A DNA stretch of 64,000 nucleotides from Bacillota bacterium (GCA_029565935.1 JAKQNF010000013.1:1-64000); one strand, 5' to 3'. Counted from the first letter of the stretch, positions 34,519-44,314 are shown. Notes: a model not told the origin generated them from the sequence alone. A program made the numbers and translations.

Positions 34519-35391
34519 ATGGCCATAAGCTGGAAGAGTAGGCTCAAGGAGCGTTTCGAGAAGAACGATTCATGGCCCAAGATCGTCATGATCTACCTTT
34601 TCCTCCTGTTGTGCTGCTTCATAACGATCTATCCTATAAGCTTCATATTCACGGTTTCGCTGAGGCCCGGGAACCAGCTGTTCTCCACTTCGCTCAAGCT
34701 GATTCCGGATAATGCGACCTTCAAGAACTATACCGACGCCTTCACGAAGTACCCTATGGCGAAGTGGATGCTGAACAGCATGTTCGTAAGCTCTTTGACG
34801 GCTGTGTTCGCGGTGATCATATCGGTCAACGCAGGATACGCCTTCTCGAGGTACAGGTTCTGGGGCAGGAAGTTCGGGATGACGCTGCTGCTCGTGACGC
34901 AGATGTTCCCGGCGCCGATGCTGCTGCTTCCCGTATATCTCATGTTGGTGAGGTTCAAGCTTACCAACAACTACCTCGGACTCATTCTCTGGTATGTCTC
35001 GACGGCCGTGCCATTCAACATCTGGCTCATGAAGGGCTATTTCGACACGATCCCGAGATCCCTTGAGGAGAGCGCCTTCATAGACGGTGCCAGCATATTA
35101 AGGGCATATTGGTCCATTATCCTTCCGCTGGCGAAACCCGCCATAGCGCTGTGCGCGCTCTTCGCGTTCATGGGCGCGTGGTCGGAGTTCATCGTAGCGA
35201 GGATACTGATCACGAGCAAGAGCATGCTGACCCTTCCAGTCGGACTGATAGCGCTGCAGGGCTCGTTCTCGACGGAGTGGGGGATCTACTCGGCTGCGGC
35301 TTTGGTGACCGCGATTCCGGTTACCGTGCTTTTCATAGCTCTTTCGAGATATCTGGTGGGCGGGTTGACGCTCGGCAGCGTGAAGGGCTGA
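34519..35391 (+). CDS. malG: sugar ABC transporter permease, MalG-like
   Basis: The second permease of 290 residues has six membrane segments and the EAA loop LEESAFIDGASILRAYWSII followed by LPLAKPAIA. The C-terminus (YLVGGLTLGSVKG) is characteristic of MalG-type proteins. It starts 13 bases after malF behind GGAGGGAAGG, so the two are clearly co-transcribed. A weak hairpin follows before the convergent amylase gene. Confidence 0.9.
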   Translation: MAISWKSRLKERFEKNDSWPKIVMIYLFLLLCCFITIYPISFIFTVSLRPGNQLFSTSLKLIPDNATFKNYTDAFTKYPMAKWMLNSMFVSSLTAVFAVIISVNAGYAFSRYRFWGRKFGMTLLLVTQMFPAPMLLLPVYLMLVRFKLTNNYLGLILWYVSTAVPFNIWLMKGYFDTIPRSLEESAFIDGASILRAYWSIILPLAKPAIALCALFAFMGAWSEFIVARILITSKSMLTLPVGLIALQGSFSTEWGIYSAAALVTAIPVTVLFIALSRYLVGGLTLGSVKG

Positions 35392-35421
35392 TAATACTTG
35401 ATCCCGGAATTTTCATGGGTA

Positions 35422-35447
35422 AATGGCGGCCTCGTATGGTCGCCATT
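35422..35447. terminator. hairpin between malG and the amylase gene
   Basis: AATGGCGGCC and GGTCGCCATT form a 10-bp stem with one mismatch and a TCGTAT loop. T-tracts are short on both sides; it probably ends the convergent transcripts. Confidence 0.55.
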
Positions 35448-35465
35448 CAAATTTCAAGGGGCCCC

Positions 35466-36863
35466 TTATTGAAGCTTCAGTATGTAGAACGACTTCGGCG
35501 CTGTTGTGATCGTAACCGATCCGTTGTTCACGACTCCCTTTACCGAAGGATCGTACAAGTCCTCGAAGGATGAGAAGGCCGACGCGTAGGGCAGCACGAA
35601 GGAGAACTCTCTCGTTTCATCGCCCAAGTTGAGAAGGAGCACCGTCGATGAACCTTCATAGGTGCGTTGGTAGGCGAAACCGTAGGCGCCCAATCCGATC
35701 AGGTCGATGTCGCCGTAGACCAGCTCAGCGTTCTGCTTCCTGATCTTGGTAAGCCTCCTTAGCGTTTCGGTGACATCGTTCTCCTCGAACACCATGTCCC
35801 GCCTGTTGTCCGGGTCGTTCCCGCCTGGGAGTGCTATCTCGGTGCCATAGTACACGACCGGGATGCCGGTGTATGTCATCGCCACGGCCAGTGCCTGCTC
35901 AAGCCTTCTGACTGGCTCGTCCAGCCTGTTGACGAAGCGGGGGACGTCGTGGTTGTCGATGAAGGTGCCCATGAGGTTCCGGCGCGAATACAAGCTGCCG
36001 GAGATGACGGCCCTTTCTAAAGCTTCCGGTCCCTTGTCCTTCGCTAGTGTGTCCGATATCCCATAATACATCGGGAAATCCAGGAAGCCATCTATGCCGG
36101 TCATGCTGTAGCCCTCTATGAAACCGGCCCTCGAGTCGAATACCTCCCCGACCAGGTAGAAGTCTGGATATCTTGCCTTTATCGCGTATGCGAACTTAGT
36201 CAAGTATTCCTTCTGTACGTGCTTTACGGTATCCAACCTGAAGCCGTCCACTCCCGTCTGGTCTATCCACCAGAGGGCCATGTCGATTAGATATTCCATC
36301 ACCTGCGGGTTCGACTGGTCGAAGTCGGGCAGCCCGGCCAGCCAGCCGTCTTCCACCTGCCGCTGGTCGTTCCAATCCGTGATCAGCCTCTTCGCATGGA
36401 ACCAGTCTGGTTTGTCGTATACGAAAGGATGAAGGGAGCCCGTATGGTTTATCACGACGTCAAGAATCACCTTCATGTCTCTTAAGTGTGCCTCTTCCAC
36501 GAGCCTTTTAAGGTCGTCCAGGTTTCCAAGGTGCTCCTCCATCTTGTAGAAGTCTATGGCCCAGTAGCCGTGGTAACCTCCCGGCTGGTTATCCACCACG
36601 GGCGTTATCCAGATCGCGGTGAACCCGAGCGAATTGATGTAGTCGAGCTTCTCTATGATGCCCTGGAGGTCGCCTCCGTGATAACCCGACGCGTCCTTCT
36701 TGTTCGCGTAGTATTCGTTGGGCGCTGCGTCGTTGAAGCGGTCGGTCATTATGAAGTAGATAAGGTCCGTGGGCCCGATGGGCTCTACCGCCGACGCCAA
36801 TGGTGATAATATCAGAAGTAGGACGGAAATCATGAACACGGCCACCGTCAGTCTCCTACGCAT
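35466..36863 (-). CDS. secreted alpha-amylase, GH13
   Basis: A signal peptide (core LTVAVFMISVLLLILSPLASA, type I) exports the enzyme. Motifs in order: LIYFIMTDRFND, VILDVVINHTG, VDGFRLDTVKH with the nucleophile aspartate, FYLVGEVFDS with the acid/base glutamate, and FIDNHDVPRF with the third carboxylate. A C-terminal beta domain closes the protein (465 residues). It would cut starch or glycogen outside the cytoplasm into maltodextrins for the MalEFG importer encoded convergently. ATG 36863 sits 7 bases after GGAGG. Confidence 0.92.
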   Translation of the reverse strand: MRRRLTVAVFMISVLLLILSPLASAVEPIGPTDLIYFIMTDRFNDAAPNEYYANKKDASGYHGGDLQGIIEKLDYINSLGFTAIWITPVVDNQPGGYHGYWAIDFYKMEEHLGNLDDLKRLVEEAHLRDMKVILDVVINHTGSLHPFVYDKPDWFHAKRLITDWNDQRQVEDGWLAGLPDFDQSNPQVMEYLIDMALWWIDQTGVDGFRLDTVKHVQKEYLTKFAYAIKARYPDFYLVGEVFDSRAGFIEGYSMTGIDGFLDFPMYYGISDTLAKDKGPEALERAVISGSLYSRRNLMGTFIDNHDVPRFVNRLDEPVRRLEQALAVAMTYTGIPVVYYGTEIALPGGNDPDNRRDMVFEENDVTETLRRLTKIRKQNAELVYGDIDLIGLGAYGFAYQRTYEGSSTVLLLNLGDETREFSFVLPYASAFSSFEDLYDPSVKGVVNNGSVTITTAPKSFYILKLQ

Positions 36864-36941
36864 ACGATCACCTCCAAGCTTCACTAATGGAATTATATCA
36901 TCGCACGAACTTGCCTATCCGGAAGGAAGGAGCACGCCATC

Positions 36942-37391
36942 GTGAGAAGGAAGGACAGACAGATAGAGGACGCCTCGGAGATCGTCAGGATATTGGAGAG
37001 GTGCGAGACGGGCTTCCTCGCCACCTGCGGCACCGACATGCGCCCTATGGCTACGCCGGTCAATTATGTGTATGGAAACGGCAGCATATTCTTCCATTGC
37101 GCTTTGCAGGGAAGGAAGCTGGATAACATAAGTTCGAATCCTAACGTTGGTTTTACTGTGGCTACGGACATAGACATCGACAGGGAAACGATGACCACCC
37201 ATTACTCGAGCGTGATGGTCGAAGGAATCGCAAGCGTCGTGGATTCTCCGACAAAGAAGAAGGAGATCATCTGCCTACTGATAGGCAAGCTAGCTGCCGA
37301 AGGGGCGGGCTGCACGGAGGAAACCGCAGCCAGGACCAACATAGTGGAGATCAAGATAACCTCTTTGGTCGGTAAGAAGAACAAGCGATGA
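36942..37391 (+). CDS. pyridoxamine 5'-phosphate oxidase-like flavin-binding protein
   Basis: The 149-residue protein has the split-barrel pattern of the PNPOx-like/NimA group: GFLATCGTDMRPMATPVNYV, IFFHCALQGRKLDNI and VMVEGIASVV. Members of this type usually bind FMN or F420 and include NimA-like nitroreductases and heme-handling proteins. The GTG start is supported by GGAAGGAAGGAG about nine bases upstream. It reads toward the aminotransferase but is separated by 70 bases. Substrate unknown. Confidence 0.8.
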   Translation: MRRKDRQIEDASEIVRILERCETGFLATCGTDMRPMATPVNYVYGNGSIFFHCALQGRKLDNISSNPNVGFTVATDIDIDRETMTTHYSSVMVEGIASVVDSPTKKKEIICLLIGKLAAEGAGCTEETAARTNIVEIKITSLVGKKNKR

Positions 37392-37461
37392 TATATTGCG
37401 CACCATATCCGTATGCTAAAATATTTCCGGTAGTTCGACCTATTTGAATGGAGGTATTACC

Positions 37462-38655
37462 TTGAAACTGGCAAAAAGGCTGGAAAGACTTGGCACCGAG
37501 AATGCGTTCGTCACTCTTGCCAAGGTAAACAAGCTGAGAGAAGAAGGCAAGGACATCATTGCGTTTAGCATCGGCGAGCCCGATTTCGACACGCCCAGGA
37601 ACATAATCGACAAGTGCCATGAGGCGCTGGACAAGGGAATGACCCACTACACACCTTCTGCGGGAATGCTGGATTTCCGCAAGTCCATAGCGAAGTACAT
37701 CTCAAATACCCGCGGAATAGAAGTCTCCCCGGATGAAGTCGTGGTAGTCCCCGGAGGGAAGCCGATCATATTCTATTCGATAATGGCATGCGTCGACGAA
37801 GGAGACGAAGTGCTCTATCCCAACCCGGGCTATCCGATCTACGAGTCGGTGATAAACTTCGTAGGCGCCAAGGCCGTCCCGGTACCGATCGAGGAGAGCA
37901 AGGGCTTTTCCATCGACGTGGACAAACTGGAGAAGCTGATCACGCCCAAGACCACTTTCATGGTGATAAACAGCCCCCACAACCCGACGGGCGGCTCCAT
38001 CCCTAGGAAGGACCTGGAGAAGATCGCAGAGCTGTGCATAAAGCACGACATAACGGTCCTTTCGGATGAGATCTACTCGAGGTTGAAGTTCAACGGCAAG
38101 CATGAGAGCATAGCATCCATCCCCGGCATGAAGGAGAGGACGATTATACTCGACGGTATGTCGAAGACCTACGCGATGACCGGATGGAGGCTTGGCTACG
38201 GAGTGATGCCCAAACGCGTAGCGGAGGCCGTGGCACAGCTCGTGACCAACGATGCGTCCTGCACCGCCACATTCACCCAGCTCGCAGGCAAGGAAGCGCT
38301 CGAAGGGCCCCAGGACGGCGCCGACCATATGAAGAAGGTGTTCGCAGAGCGCAGGGAGATAATAGTCTCCGAGCTCAACAAGGTGCCGGGATTCAAGTGC
38401 CATGTCCCTGACGGGGCGTTCTACGTATTCCCCAACGTAACCGAAGCATGCAAGCTCCTAGGATGCAAGGACTCCAGGGAACTGGCGGATAAGCTCCTCT
38501 ACGAAGCGGGCGTGGCGGTCCTGCCGAGGACGGCCTTCGGCGTCAAGAACGCCGACGAGAAGGAAGAGTACATCAGGCTGTCGTACGCTACTTCCACGGA
38601 GAACATAGTGAAAGGCATCGCAAGGATCATCGATTACGTAAAAGCGAGGATATAG
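37462..38655 (+). CDS. class I pyridoxal-phosphate aminotransferase
   Basis: Fold type I aminotransferase of 397 residues. IAFSIGEPDFDTP, VINSPHNPTGG, LSDEIYSRL and the cofactor-lysine segment DGMSKTYAMTGWRLGYG are intact, and YVFPNV near the C-terminus fits the AspB/aromatic group. TTG 37462 is preferred, 7 bases after GGAGG, over the upstream ATG that overlaps that site. It probably transfers amino groups from aspartate, alanine or aromatic amino acids; which one cannot be told. A strong terminator follows. Confidence 0.88.
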   Translation: MKLAKRLERLGTENAFVTLAKVNKLREEGKDIIAFSIGEPDFDTPRNIIDKCHEALDKGMTHYTPSAGMLDFRKSIAKYISNTRGIEVSPDEVVVVPGGKPIIFYSIMACVDEGDEVLYPNPGYPIYESVINFVGAKAVPVPIEESKGFSIDVDKLEKLITPKTTFMVINSPHNPTGGSIPRKDLEKIAELCIKHDITVLSDEIYSRLKFNGKHESIASIPGMKERTIILDGMSKTYAMTGWRLGYGVMPKRVAEAVAQLVTNDASCTATFTQLAGKEALEGPQDGADHMKKVFAERREIIVSELNKVPGFKCHVPDGAFYVFPNVTEACKLLGCKDSRELADKLLYEAGVAVLPRTAFGVKNADEKEEYIRLSYATSTENIVKGIARIIDYVKARI

Positions 38656-38665
38656 AGGCGTTTAA

Positions 38666-38703
38666 CACAAGGGCCGCCGTCAGGGCGGCCCTTGTGCCTT
38701 TGC
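38666..38703 (+). terminator. intrinsic terminator after the aminotransferase
   Basis: CACAAGGGCCGCC and GGCGGCCCTTGTG form a 13-bp perfect stem with a five-base loop, followed by CCTTTGC. Confidence 0.8.
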
Positions 38704-38779
38704 TGGGCCCAGGATAGCCCGGGCACACTGTTTCCGTGGTAGAATATCGATAGTTTATCCGTCCGTTGAGGTGTACTGC

Positions 38780-40177
38780 ATGGCTAAAAGGAACGTAAGG
38801 GACTTTACTGAAGGCAGCATCGTCTCCCATCTTGTGGCTTTCGCGACGCCGATGCTGCTTGGGAACGTATTCCAGGCACTTTATAGCACAGTCGACAGTT
38901 TTTGGGTAGGCAGGTTCTTGGGTGCAGAAGCGCTGGCCGCCGTATCGGTCGGTTTCCCGATAATATTCGCCCTCACATCGCTCGCCATAGGGCTGACGAT
39001 AGCTACTACCACACTCGTGTCGCAGAGTTTCGGTGCGAAGGACTATCCTCAGATCGCGCACATATCCGCCAATACTATCACGCTGCTTAGCATGCTGGGC
39101 ATCTTCTTCGCCTTCACAGGCTACTTCTTCAGGAACCAGCTGATCGAACTTGTGGGCACTCCGGCCGACATCAAGGAAATGGCGGTATCCTATCTGGGGA
39201 TATGCAGCCTCGGCTTCCCAGTCGTGTACGCCTACAACGTGGCGGGCGCGATACTAAGAGGCATGGGGGATTCCAGGACACCGCTGAATGCCCTCATAGT
39301 GGCGACGCTAATCAACATCGTCCTTGATCCCATCCTTATATTCGGAGTTGGCCCGATCCCGAAGATGGGAGTGGCAGGAGCTGCCATAGCGACGATATTC
39401 GCACAGCTTATAGCGTCGATCGTAGCCCTGGTAGGCGTCTTTAGGACCGTTTCCTTCAGAAGGAGATTCAGGGACTTCCTCAGGATCGACAAGCGGATCA
39501 CAGGACTAAGCTTCAAGATCGGCCTTCCTTCGGCGGTACAACAATCCCTCGTCTCCTTCGGCGCCATGGTAGTGGTATCGATAGTGAATAAATACGGCTT
39601 TGTGGAAGCCGCCGCCCTAGGTGTGGGCAACAGGCTCGACCAGTTCACCCTGATGCCGGCCATGAGCCTAAGCACAGCTGTGAGCGCGCTCGTGGGGCAG
39701 AACCTGGGTGCAGGCAAGCTGGACAGGGTGAAGGAGACGGTCGCCTCTGGATGCAAGCTTTCCTTGGGGATCGCGCTGTGTACCTTCGCCGTGATGCAGC
39801 TGTTCCCCAGGACCGTATTCTCGCTGTTCACGAAGGATGCGGTCCTTCTGGATTCGGGCGTAAGGTATCTCAGGTCAGTCTCGTTCATCTACATCCCGAT
39901 GTCCTTGCACTTCATACTCCAGGGTGTCATGAGAGGGGCCGGGGACACCATCCCTACGATGCTTATAGCGCTAGGGGCGCTATGGATGATAAGACTGCCG
40001 TCCGCTCTTGTCATGTCAGGTCCTTTTGGCATGGGTATATCGGGCGTATGGCTGGCATTCCCGATGAGCGGGACGTTCACTCTGATAATGAACTACATAT
40101 ATTACAAGCGCGGTAAATGGGCCAGCAAGAGACTTATCAGGCATGAGGCGATACAAGCGAGCCTAGACGATCTATAG
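38780..40177 (+). CDS. MATE-family multidrug/cation antiporter
   Basis: The 465-residue protein has twelve membrane segments in two related halves. MLLGNVFQALYSTVDSFWVG near the N-terminus, ILRGMGDSRTPLNA at the end of the first half, and VMRGAGDTIPTMLIA in the second are typical MATE motifs. It would export drugs or metabolites in exchange for Na+ or H+. ATG 38780 lies six bases after GAGGTG. The stop codon is 12 bases before pepF, so they are likely co-transcribed. Confidence 0.9.
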   Translation: MAKRNVRDFTEGSIVSHLVAFATPMLLGNVFQALYSTVDSFWVGRFLGAEALAAVSVGFPIIFALTSLAIGLTIATTTLVSQSFGAKDYPQIAHISANTITLLSMLGIFFAFTGYFFRNQLIELVGTPADIKEMAVSYLGICSLGFPVVYAYNVAGAILRGMGDSRTPLNALIVATLINIVLDPILIFGVGPIPKMGVAGAAIATIFAQLIASIVALVGVFRTVSFRRRFRDFLRIDKRITGLSFKIGLPSAVQQSLVSFGAMVVVSIVNKYGFVEAAALGVGNRLDQFTLMPAMSLSTAVSALVGQNLGAGKLDRVKETVASGCKLSLGIALCTFAVMQLFPRTVFSLFTKDAVLLDSGVRYLRSVSFIYIPMSLHFILQGVMRGAGDTIPTMLIALGALWMIRLPSALVMSGPFGMGISGVWLAFPMSGTFTLIMNYIYYKRGKWASKRLIRHEAIQASLDDL

Positions 40178-40189
40178 GAGGTCATGCAC

Positions 40190-41995
40190 ATGGTGACGGA
40201 AGTCAGTACTATCCCGACCAGAGACCAGGTGCCCGAGGAGCTGAAATGGAGATTGGAGGATCTTTTCTCCAGCGATGAGGACTGCGAGAAGGATATGGCG
40301 AAGGCCAAGGAGCTCTCCGATAAGCTGTCAGGTTTCAAGGACAGAGTCGGGGAATCGGCCGCCACCTTGAAGGGATGCATCGAAGTGGCCCTGGAGATGG
40401 GCGATATAGTGGAGGCGTGCTATACATACTCGAGGATGAGACAAGACGAGGACACCTCCGTGTCCAAGTACCAGGACCTACAAGGCCGGGCTTCGGCACT
40501 CGCCGTCCAGGTCAGGAGCGCCAGCGCCTTCTTCGAGCCCGAGCTTATTGCGATACCGGAAGACCATCTCAATCGGTTCTACGAGGAAGAGCCCGCCCTT
40601 CTGGAATATAGGCACATGATTGAGGACGTAAGGAGGAAGAAGGAGCATACGCTCAACTCGGCTGAGGAGAGGATAATCGCCATGGCATCCGAGGTCGGCA
40701 AGGGTGCCAGTAACATATATACGATGCTCAACAACGCGGATATAAAATTCCCCGAGATCGAAGACGACAAGGGCGACAAGGTGGAGCTTACCAAGGGCCG
40801 CTACATGACGTTCATGGAGAGCAAGGACCGTAACGTGAGGCAGCGGGCCTTCGAAGCGATGTACGATACATACGGCGCTTTGATAAACACGATCGGGGCG
40901 AACCTGGACACTGAGGTGAAGAAGAACATCTTCAACTCTAAGGTCAGGAATTACAGTAACGCCATGGTCGCCTCCCTGGACAGGAACAACATCCCGACGA
41001 AGGTGTACGAGAACAACATAAACGCCGTAAGGAATAGGATCGGCCTCCTCAAGAGGTACATGACGCTCAGGAAGAGGCTCCTTGGAGTGGACAAGCTGCA
41101 CATGTGGGATGTTTACGTCCCGATGATCGACGGCGTGGAGATGAAAGTCCCTTACGAAGAGGCGGTGACGACCGTTAAGGAAGCCGTAAGGCCCTTGGGC
41201 ATGGAATACTCCGAAGTATTGGCTAAGGGGTTGGACGGTAGGTGGGTCGATGTAGTCGAGAGCAGGGGGAAACGCTCGGGGGCGTACTCCTGGGGAAGCA
41301 GGAAAGCGCACCCATACGTGCTGATGAACTGGCAGGACAACATCAACAACGTCTTCACGCTCGCACATGAGATGGGACATGCGATGCACTCCTGGTACAC
41401 TTGGAGGACACAACCGGTGCAGTATTCGGATTATCCGATATTCCTGGCTGAGGTCGCATCTACGTTCAACGAAGCGCTTCTGAACGACTACCTCCTTAAG
41501 AAGATAACCAAAAAGGACGAGCGGATGTACCTGCTCAACCACTATCTTGAGGAATTCAGGGGCACCGTGTTCAGGCAGACGATGTTCTCCGAGTTCGAAA
41601 GGCAGATACACGAGGCCGTGGAAAGCGGAGGAGCCCTTACGGCAAGCTCTCTCTCCGATATGTATCTCGAGCTTAACAGGCAGTACTTCGAGCCGGAAGT
41701 AAAGGTGGACAAGAAGATCAGCCTGGAGTGGGCGAGGATCCCGCACTTTTACATGAACTTCTACGTATTCCAGTACAGCACCGGTTTCTGCGCGGCGGTG
41801 GCGTTGGCTAAGAACGTTCTTGCCGGAACCGCAGGAGCACGCGAGAAGTATATCGAATTCCTATCGTCAGGATCATCCGATTATGCGATAAACCTGCTTG
41901 CGAAGGCGGGCGTCGATATGACCACCGAAAAGCCCATCACCGACGCCCTTGACGTATTCGAGGGACTTCTGGACGAGCTGGAGGCATTAATCTAG
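40190..41995 (+). CDS. pepF: oligoendopeptidase F, M3 family
   Basis: A cytoplasmic zinc metallopeptidase that cuts peptides of roughly 7-17 residues. The active-site HEMGHAMHSWYT (HExxH) lies near residue 400, with the third ligand in the downstream FLAEVASTFNEAL segment. Length 601 residues is normal for PepF. ATG 40190 has AGGAGG at 8 bases; the ATG two codons upstream is too close to it. Peptides could come from the peptide-type importer encoded at 51-55 kb; pepT lies two genes downstream. Confidence 0.93.
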   Translation: MVTEVSTIPTRDQVPEELKWRLEDLFSSDEDCEKDMAKAKELSDKLSGFKDRVGESAATLKGCIEVALEMGDIVEACYTYSRMRQDEDTSVSKYQDLQGRASALAVQVRSASAFFEPELIAIPEDHLNRFYEEEPALLEYRHMIEDVRRKKEHTLNSAEERIIAMASEVGKGASNIYTMLNNADIKFPEIEDDKGDKVELTKGRYMTFMESKDRNVRQRAFEAMYDTYGALINTIGANLDTEVKKNIFNSKVRNYSNAMVASLDRNNIPTKVYENNINAVRNRIGLLKRYMTLRKRLLGVDKLHMWDVYVPMIDGVEMKVPYEEAVTTVKEAVRPLGMEYSEVLAKGLDGRWVDVVESRGKRSGAYSWGSRKAHPYVLMNWQDNINNVFTLAHEMGHAMHSWYTWRTQPVQYSDYPIFLAEVASTFNEALLNDYLLKKITKKDERMYLLNHYLEEFRGTVFRQTMFSEFERQIHEAVESGGALTASSLSDMYLELNRQYFEPEVKVDKKISLEWARIPHFYMNFYVFQYSTGFCAAVALAKNVLAGTAGAREKYIEFLSSGSSDYAINLLAKAGVDMTTEKPITDALDVFEGLLDELEALI

Positions 41996-42045
41996 TAAAG
42001 CACCACGGGGAGAGTCTGCGGACTATAAGTGCGAGGTGGCCCAAG

Positions 42046-43023
42046 ATGCCCGCGAACCTTACCCCGCAATACCAGGAAGCAGAAGATGCCTACAAGGCGG
42101 CCTTGACCAACGATGAGAGATTGGCCGCCTTGGAAGACATGCTCGCCTACATCCCGAAACATAAAGGCACCGAAAAGATGCAGGCGGACATCAAGAAGAG
42201 GCTGTCCAAGCTGAGGGCGGAGATAATAGAAGAGAGGGGCCGTAAGGGCGGCAAGGTCGATCCGTACAGGGTTCAGAAGGAGGGCGCGGCGCAGGCTTTC
42301 GTCATAGGACCCGTTAATTCGGGGAAATCGTCGATCGTCGGATGGTTGACGAACGCGAAGGTCGCAATAGCCGATTATCCCTTCTCAACTACAGTGCCCG
42401 TATCCGGGATGATGCAGTACGAGGACATCAAGATGCAGCTGGTCGACACCCCGCCCATAATCATGGAAGACCCAGTCTCATCATTATTCTCCAACGCGAG
42501 GTTATGCGATGTCCTGATGATCGTACTGGATGCTTCGGACCAGTCCTCGGTGTACGTCCTGGACGCTCTGTCTGAGCTGCTCAAGTCCAGGAAGACCTTG
42601 GTAGATTCGACGGATGCATCAGGAGCGGGGATAACGAAAGACAGGCTCCTGGTAGTGGCCAACAAGATGGACCTCGAACCGTCCAGGGAAAACCTTTCAA
42701 CGATGAGGGGACTGCTTCCGGACTACAAGTACTTGGCATGTTCGGCTTTGAGCGGTGAGGGGATGCCCGACATCCCGGCAGCGGTATTCGAACTGTCAGG
42801 AATAGTGAGGGTTTACGCGAAGCCGCCCGGCGGCAGGCTGGAGAGGAAGGACCCTTTCGTAGTAAAGAGGGGAGCCACGGTAGAAGACGTGGCAGGAGTC
42901 ATTCACAAGCAGCTGCAGCACAGCTTCAAGAACGCAAGGTTATGGGGCTCGTCCAGATATTCCGGTCAATCGGTGCCAAGGGACTACCTGGTATCTGACG
43001 GGGATATCATCGAGTTCAGCTGA
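42046..43023 (+). CDS. DRG/Obg-like GTPase with C-terminal TGS domain
   Basis: Order of parts: a helical N-terminus (residues 1-70, including LAYIPKHKGTEKMQADIKKR), a G domain with G1 GPVNSGKSS, G3 LVDTPP, G4 NKMD and G5 SALSG, and a TGS domain (about 255-325, ending YLVSDGDIIEFS). This matches a bacterial group related to archaeal/eukaryotic DRG GTPases. G3 has DTPP in place of DTPG, so catalysis may be altered. TGS domains usually mediate ribosome or RNA contact. Not the universal Obg, which has an N-terminal glycine-rich domain. Confidence 0.85.
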   Translation: MPANLTPQYQEAEDAYKAALTNDERLAALEDMLAYIPKHKGTEKMQADIKKRLSKLRAEIIEERGRKGGKVDPYRVQKEGAAQAFVIGPVNSGKSSIVGWLTNAKVAIADYPFSTTVPVSGMMQYEDIKMQLVDTPPIIMEDPVSSLFSNARLCDVLMIVLDASDQSSVYVLDALSELLKSRKTLVDSTDASGAGITKDRLLVVANKMDLEPSRENLSTMRGLLPDYKYLACSALSGEGMPDIPAAVFELSGIVRVYAKPPGGRLERKDPFVVKRGATVEDVAGVIHKQLQHSFKNARLWGSSRYSGQSVPRDYLVSDGDIIEFS

Positions 43024-43069
43024 GATAGGGACCTAACCTTGCGATATGGCCCGAAAAGGAGTGTAAAGG

Positions 43070-44314
43070 ATGGACGTAAAGGCGCTTCTGGAAGAGGGGA
43101 TAGAGGACAAGTTCATAAGATACTGCCTCGTGGACACTACCAGCGTAGTAGGGGCCGGAAAGACGCCCAGCAGCGAGGGACAGTGGAAGCTGGCTGGGAT
43201 TCTAGCGGATGAGCTTAATGCGCTTGGAGTAGAGGGCGTGGCAGTGACCGATAAATGCTTCGTGATAGGCAGGATACCTTCTAACGTTGAGGGGAGCCCG
43301 CCCGCCATCGGCTTCATGGCGCACATGGATACGGTCGAAGGCGTGCCAGGAAGCGATATCAGACCGATAATACACAGGAAGTGGGACGGTTCTCCCATCA
43401 AGCTGCTCGACGGCGTAGAACTCGGGCTTCATACGAGTCCCGAGCTGCGTTATGCGATAGGAATGGATCTAGTGACCTCGGACGGCAGGACGTTGCTGGG
43501 AACGGACGACAAAGCGGGCATAGCACAGATAATGCATGCGGTGTGCCTGCTGCTGAAGGATAAAGGAAAGAAGCACGGTGACGTATGGATCGCGTTCACT
43601 CCTGACGAGGAGGGCGCAGGCGGCATAGAGCATTTCCCGGTAGACATCTTTGGGGCGAAGAGGGCGTATACCATTGACGGGGGGATAATAGGCGACTTCC
43701 AGGATGAGACTTTCACCGCCGTGAACGGCCATATGAAGGTATTCGGCTTATCCAACCACCCTGGGACCGCAAGGGGCAGGATGACGAATGCAGTGCACCT
43801 CATGGCCGAGATTATATCCCTCATACCTGCGGGAGAGAGACCTGAGACTACTTCGGACAGGGAGGGTTTCATACACCCGACCGACATCACCGGGGACGTC
43901 GAGATGGCCAGCTGCCGGTTCATCATCAGGGACTTCGAGATGGACAAGGTGCTGAGAAGGGAGAAGTCCTTCGTCGAAGCAGCCAGGGCCGTCGTTTCCA
44001 TGCATAAGGGCGCAAGGCTCGAATGGCATAGCGAAGTCAGCTACAAGAACATGAAGGAAGTCCTGGACAAAGAACCGCGCATATCCGAGCTCGCAAGGAA
44101 AGCGATAATCGAAGAGGGCCTGAAGCTGGACGAAAGGCCGATCAGAGGGGGAACGGACGGTTCCAGGCTGAGCTATATGGGAATACTGACGCCCAACTTG
44201 TTCACAGGAGGCAGCGATTCTCATAGCAGGAACGAATGGGCCTGCGTACAGTGGATGGAGAGCGGAAGCAACGTGCTTGTCAGGCTCATGGGACTATGGG
44301 CCGAGGAGAAGTGA
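43070..44314 (+). CDS. pepT: peptidase T, M20 family
   Basis: A cytoplasmic dizinc tripeptide aminopeptidase. Metal and catalytic motifs are in place: GFMAHMDTVEGVPG, LLGTDDKAGIAQIM, TPDEEGAGGIEHF, DGGIIGDFQDETF and the C-terminal IRGGTDGSRLSYMG plus FTGGSDSHSRNEWA. At 414 residues length is normal. AAGGAG precedes ATG 43070. With pepF it fits stepwise breakdown of imported peptides. Its stop is seven bases from the start of the radical SAM gene. Confidence 0.93.
   Translation: MDVKALLEEGIEDKFIRYCLVDTTSVVGAGKTPSSEGQWKLAGILADELNALGVEGVAVTDKCFVIGRIPSNVEGSPPAIGFMAHMDTVEGVPGSDIRPIIHRKWDGSPIKLLDGVELGLHTSPELRYAIGMDLVTSDGRTLLGTDDKAGIAQIMHAVCLLLKDKGKKHGDVWIAFTPDEEGAGGIEHFPVDIFGAKRAYTIDGGIIGDFQDETFTAVNGHMKVFGLSNHPGTARGRMTNAVHLMAEIISLIPAGERPETTSDREGFIHPTDITGDVEMASCRFIIRDFEMDKVLRREKSFVEAARAVVSMHKGARLEWHSEVSYKNMKEVLDKEPRISELARKAIIEEGLKLDERPIRGGTDGSRLSYMGILTPNLFTGGSDSHSRNEWACVQWMESGSNVLVRLMGLWAEEK

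Noticed and set aside
40478-41746. 422-codon minus-strand ORF
   Set aside because: Antisense shadow of pepF, which has an intact HExxH active site.
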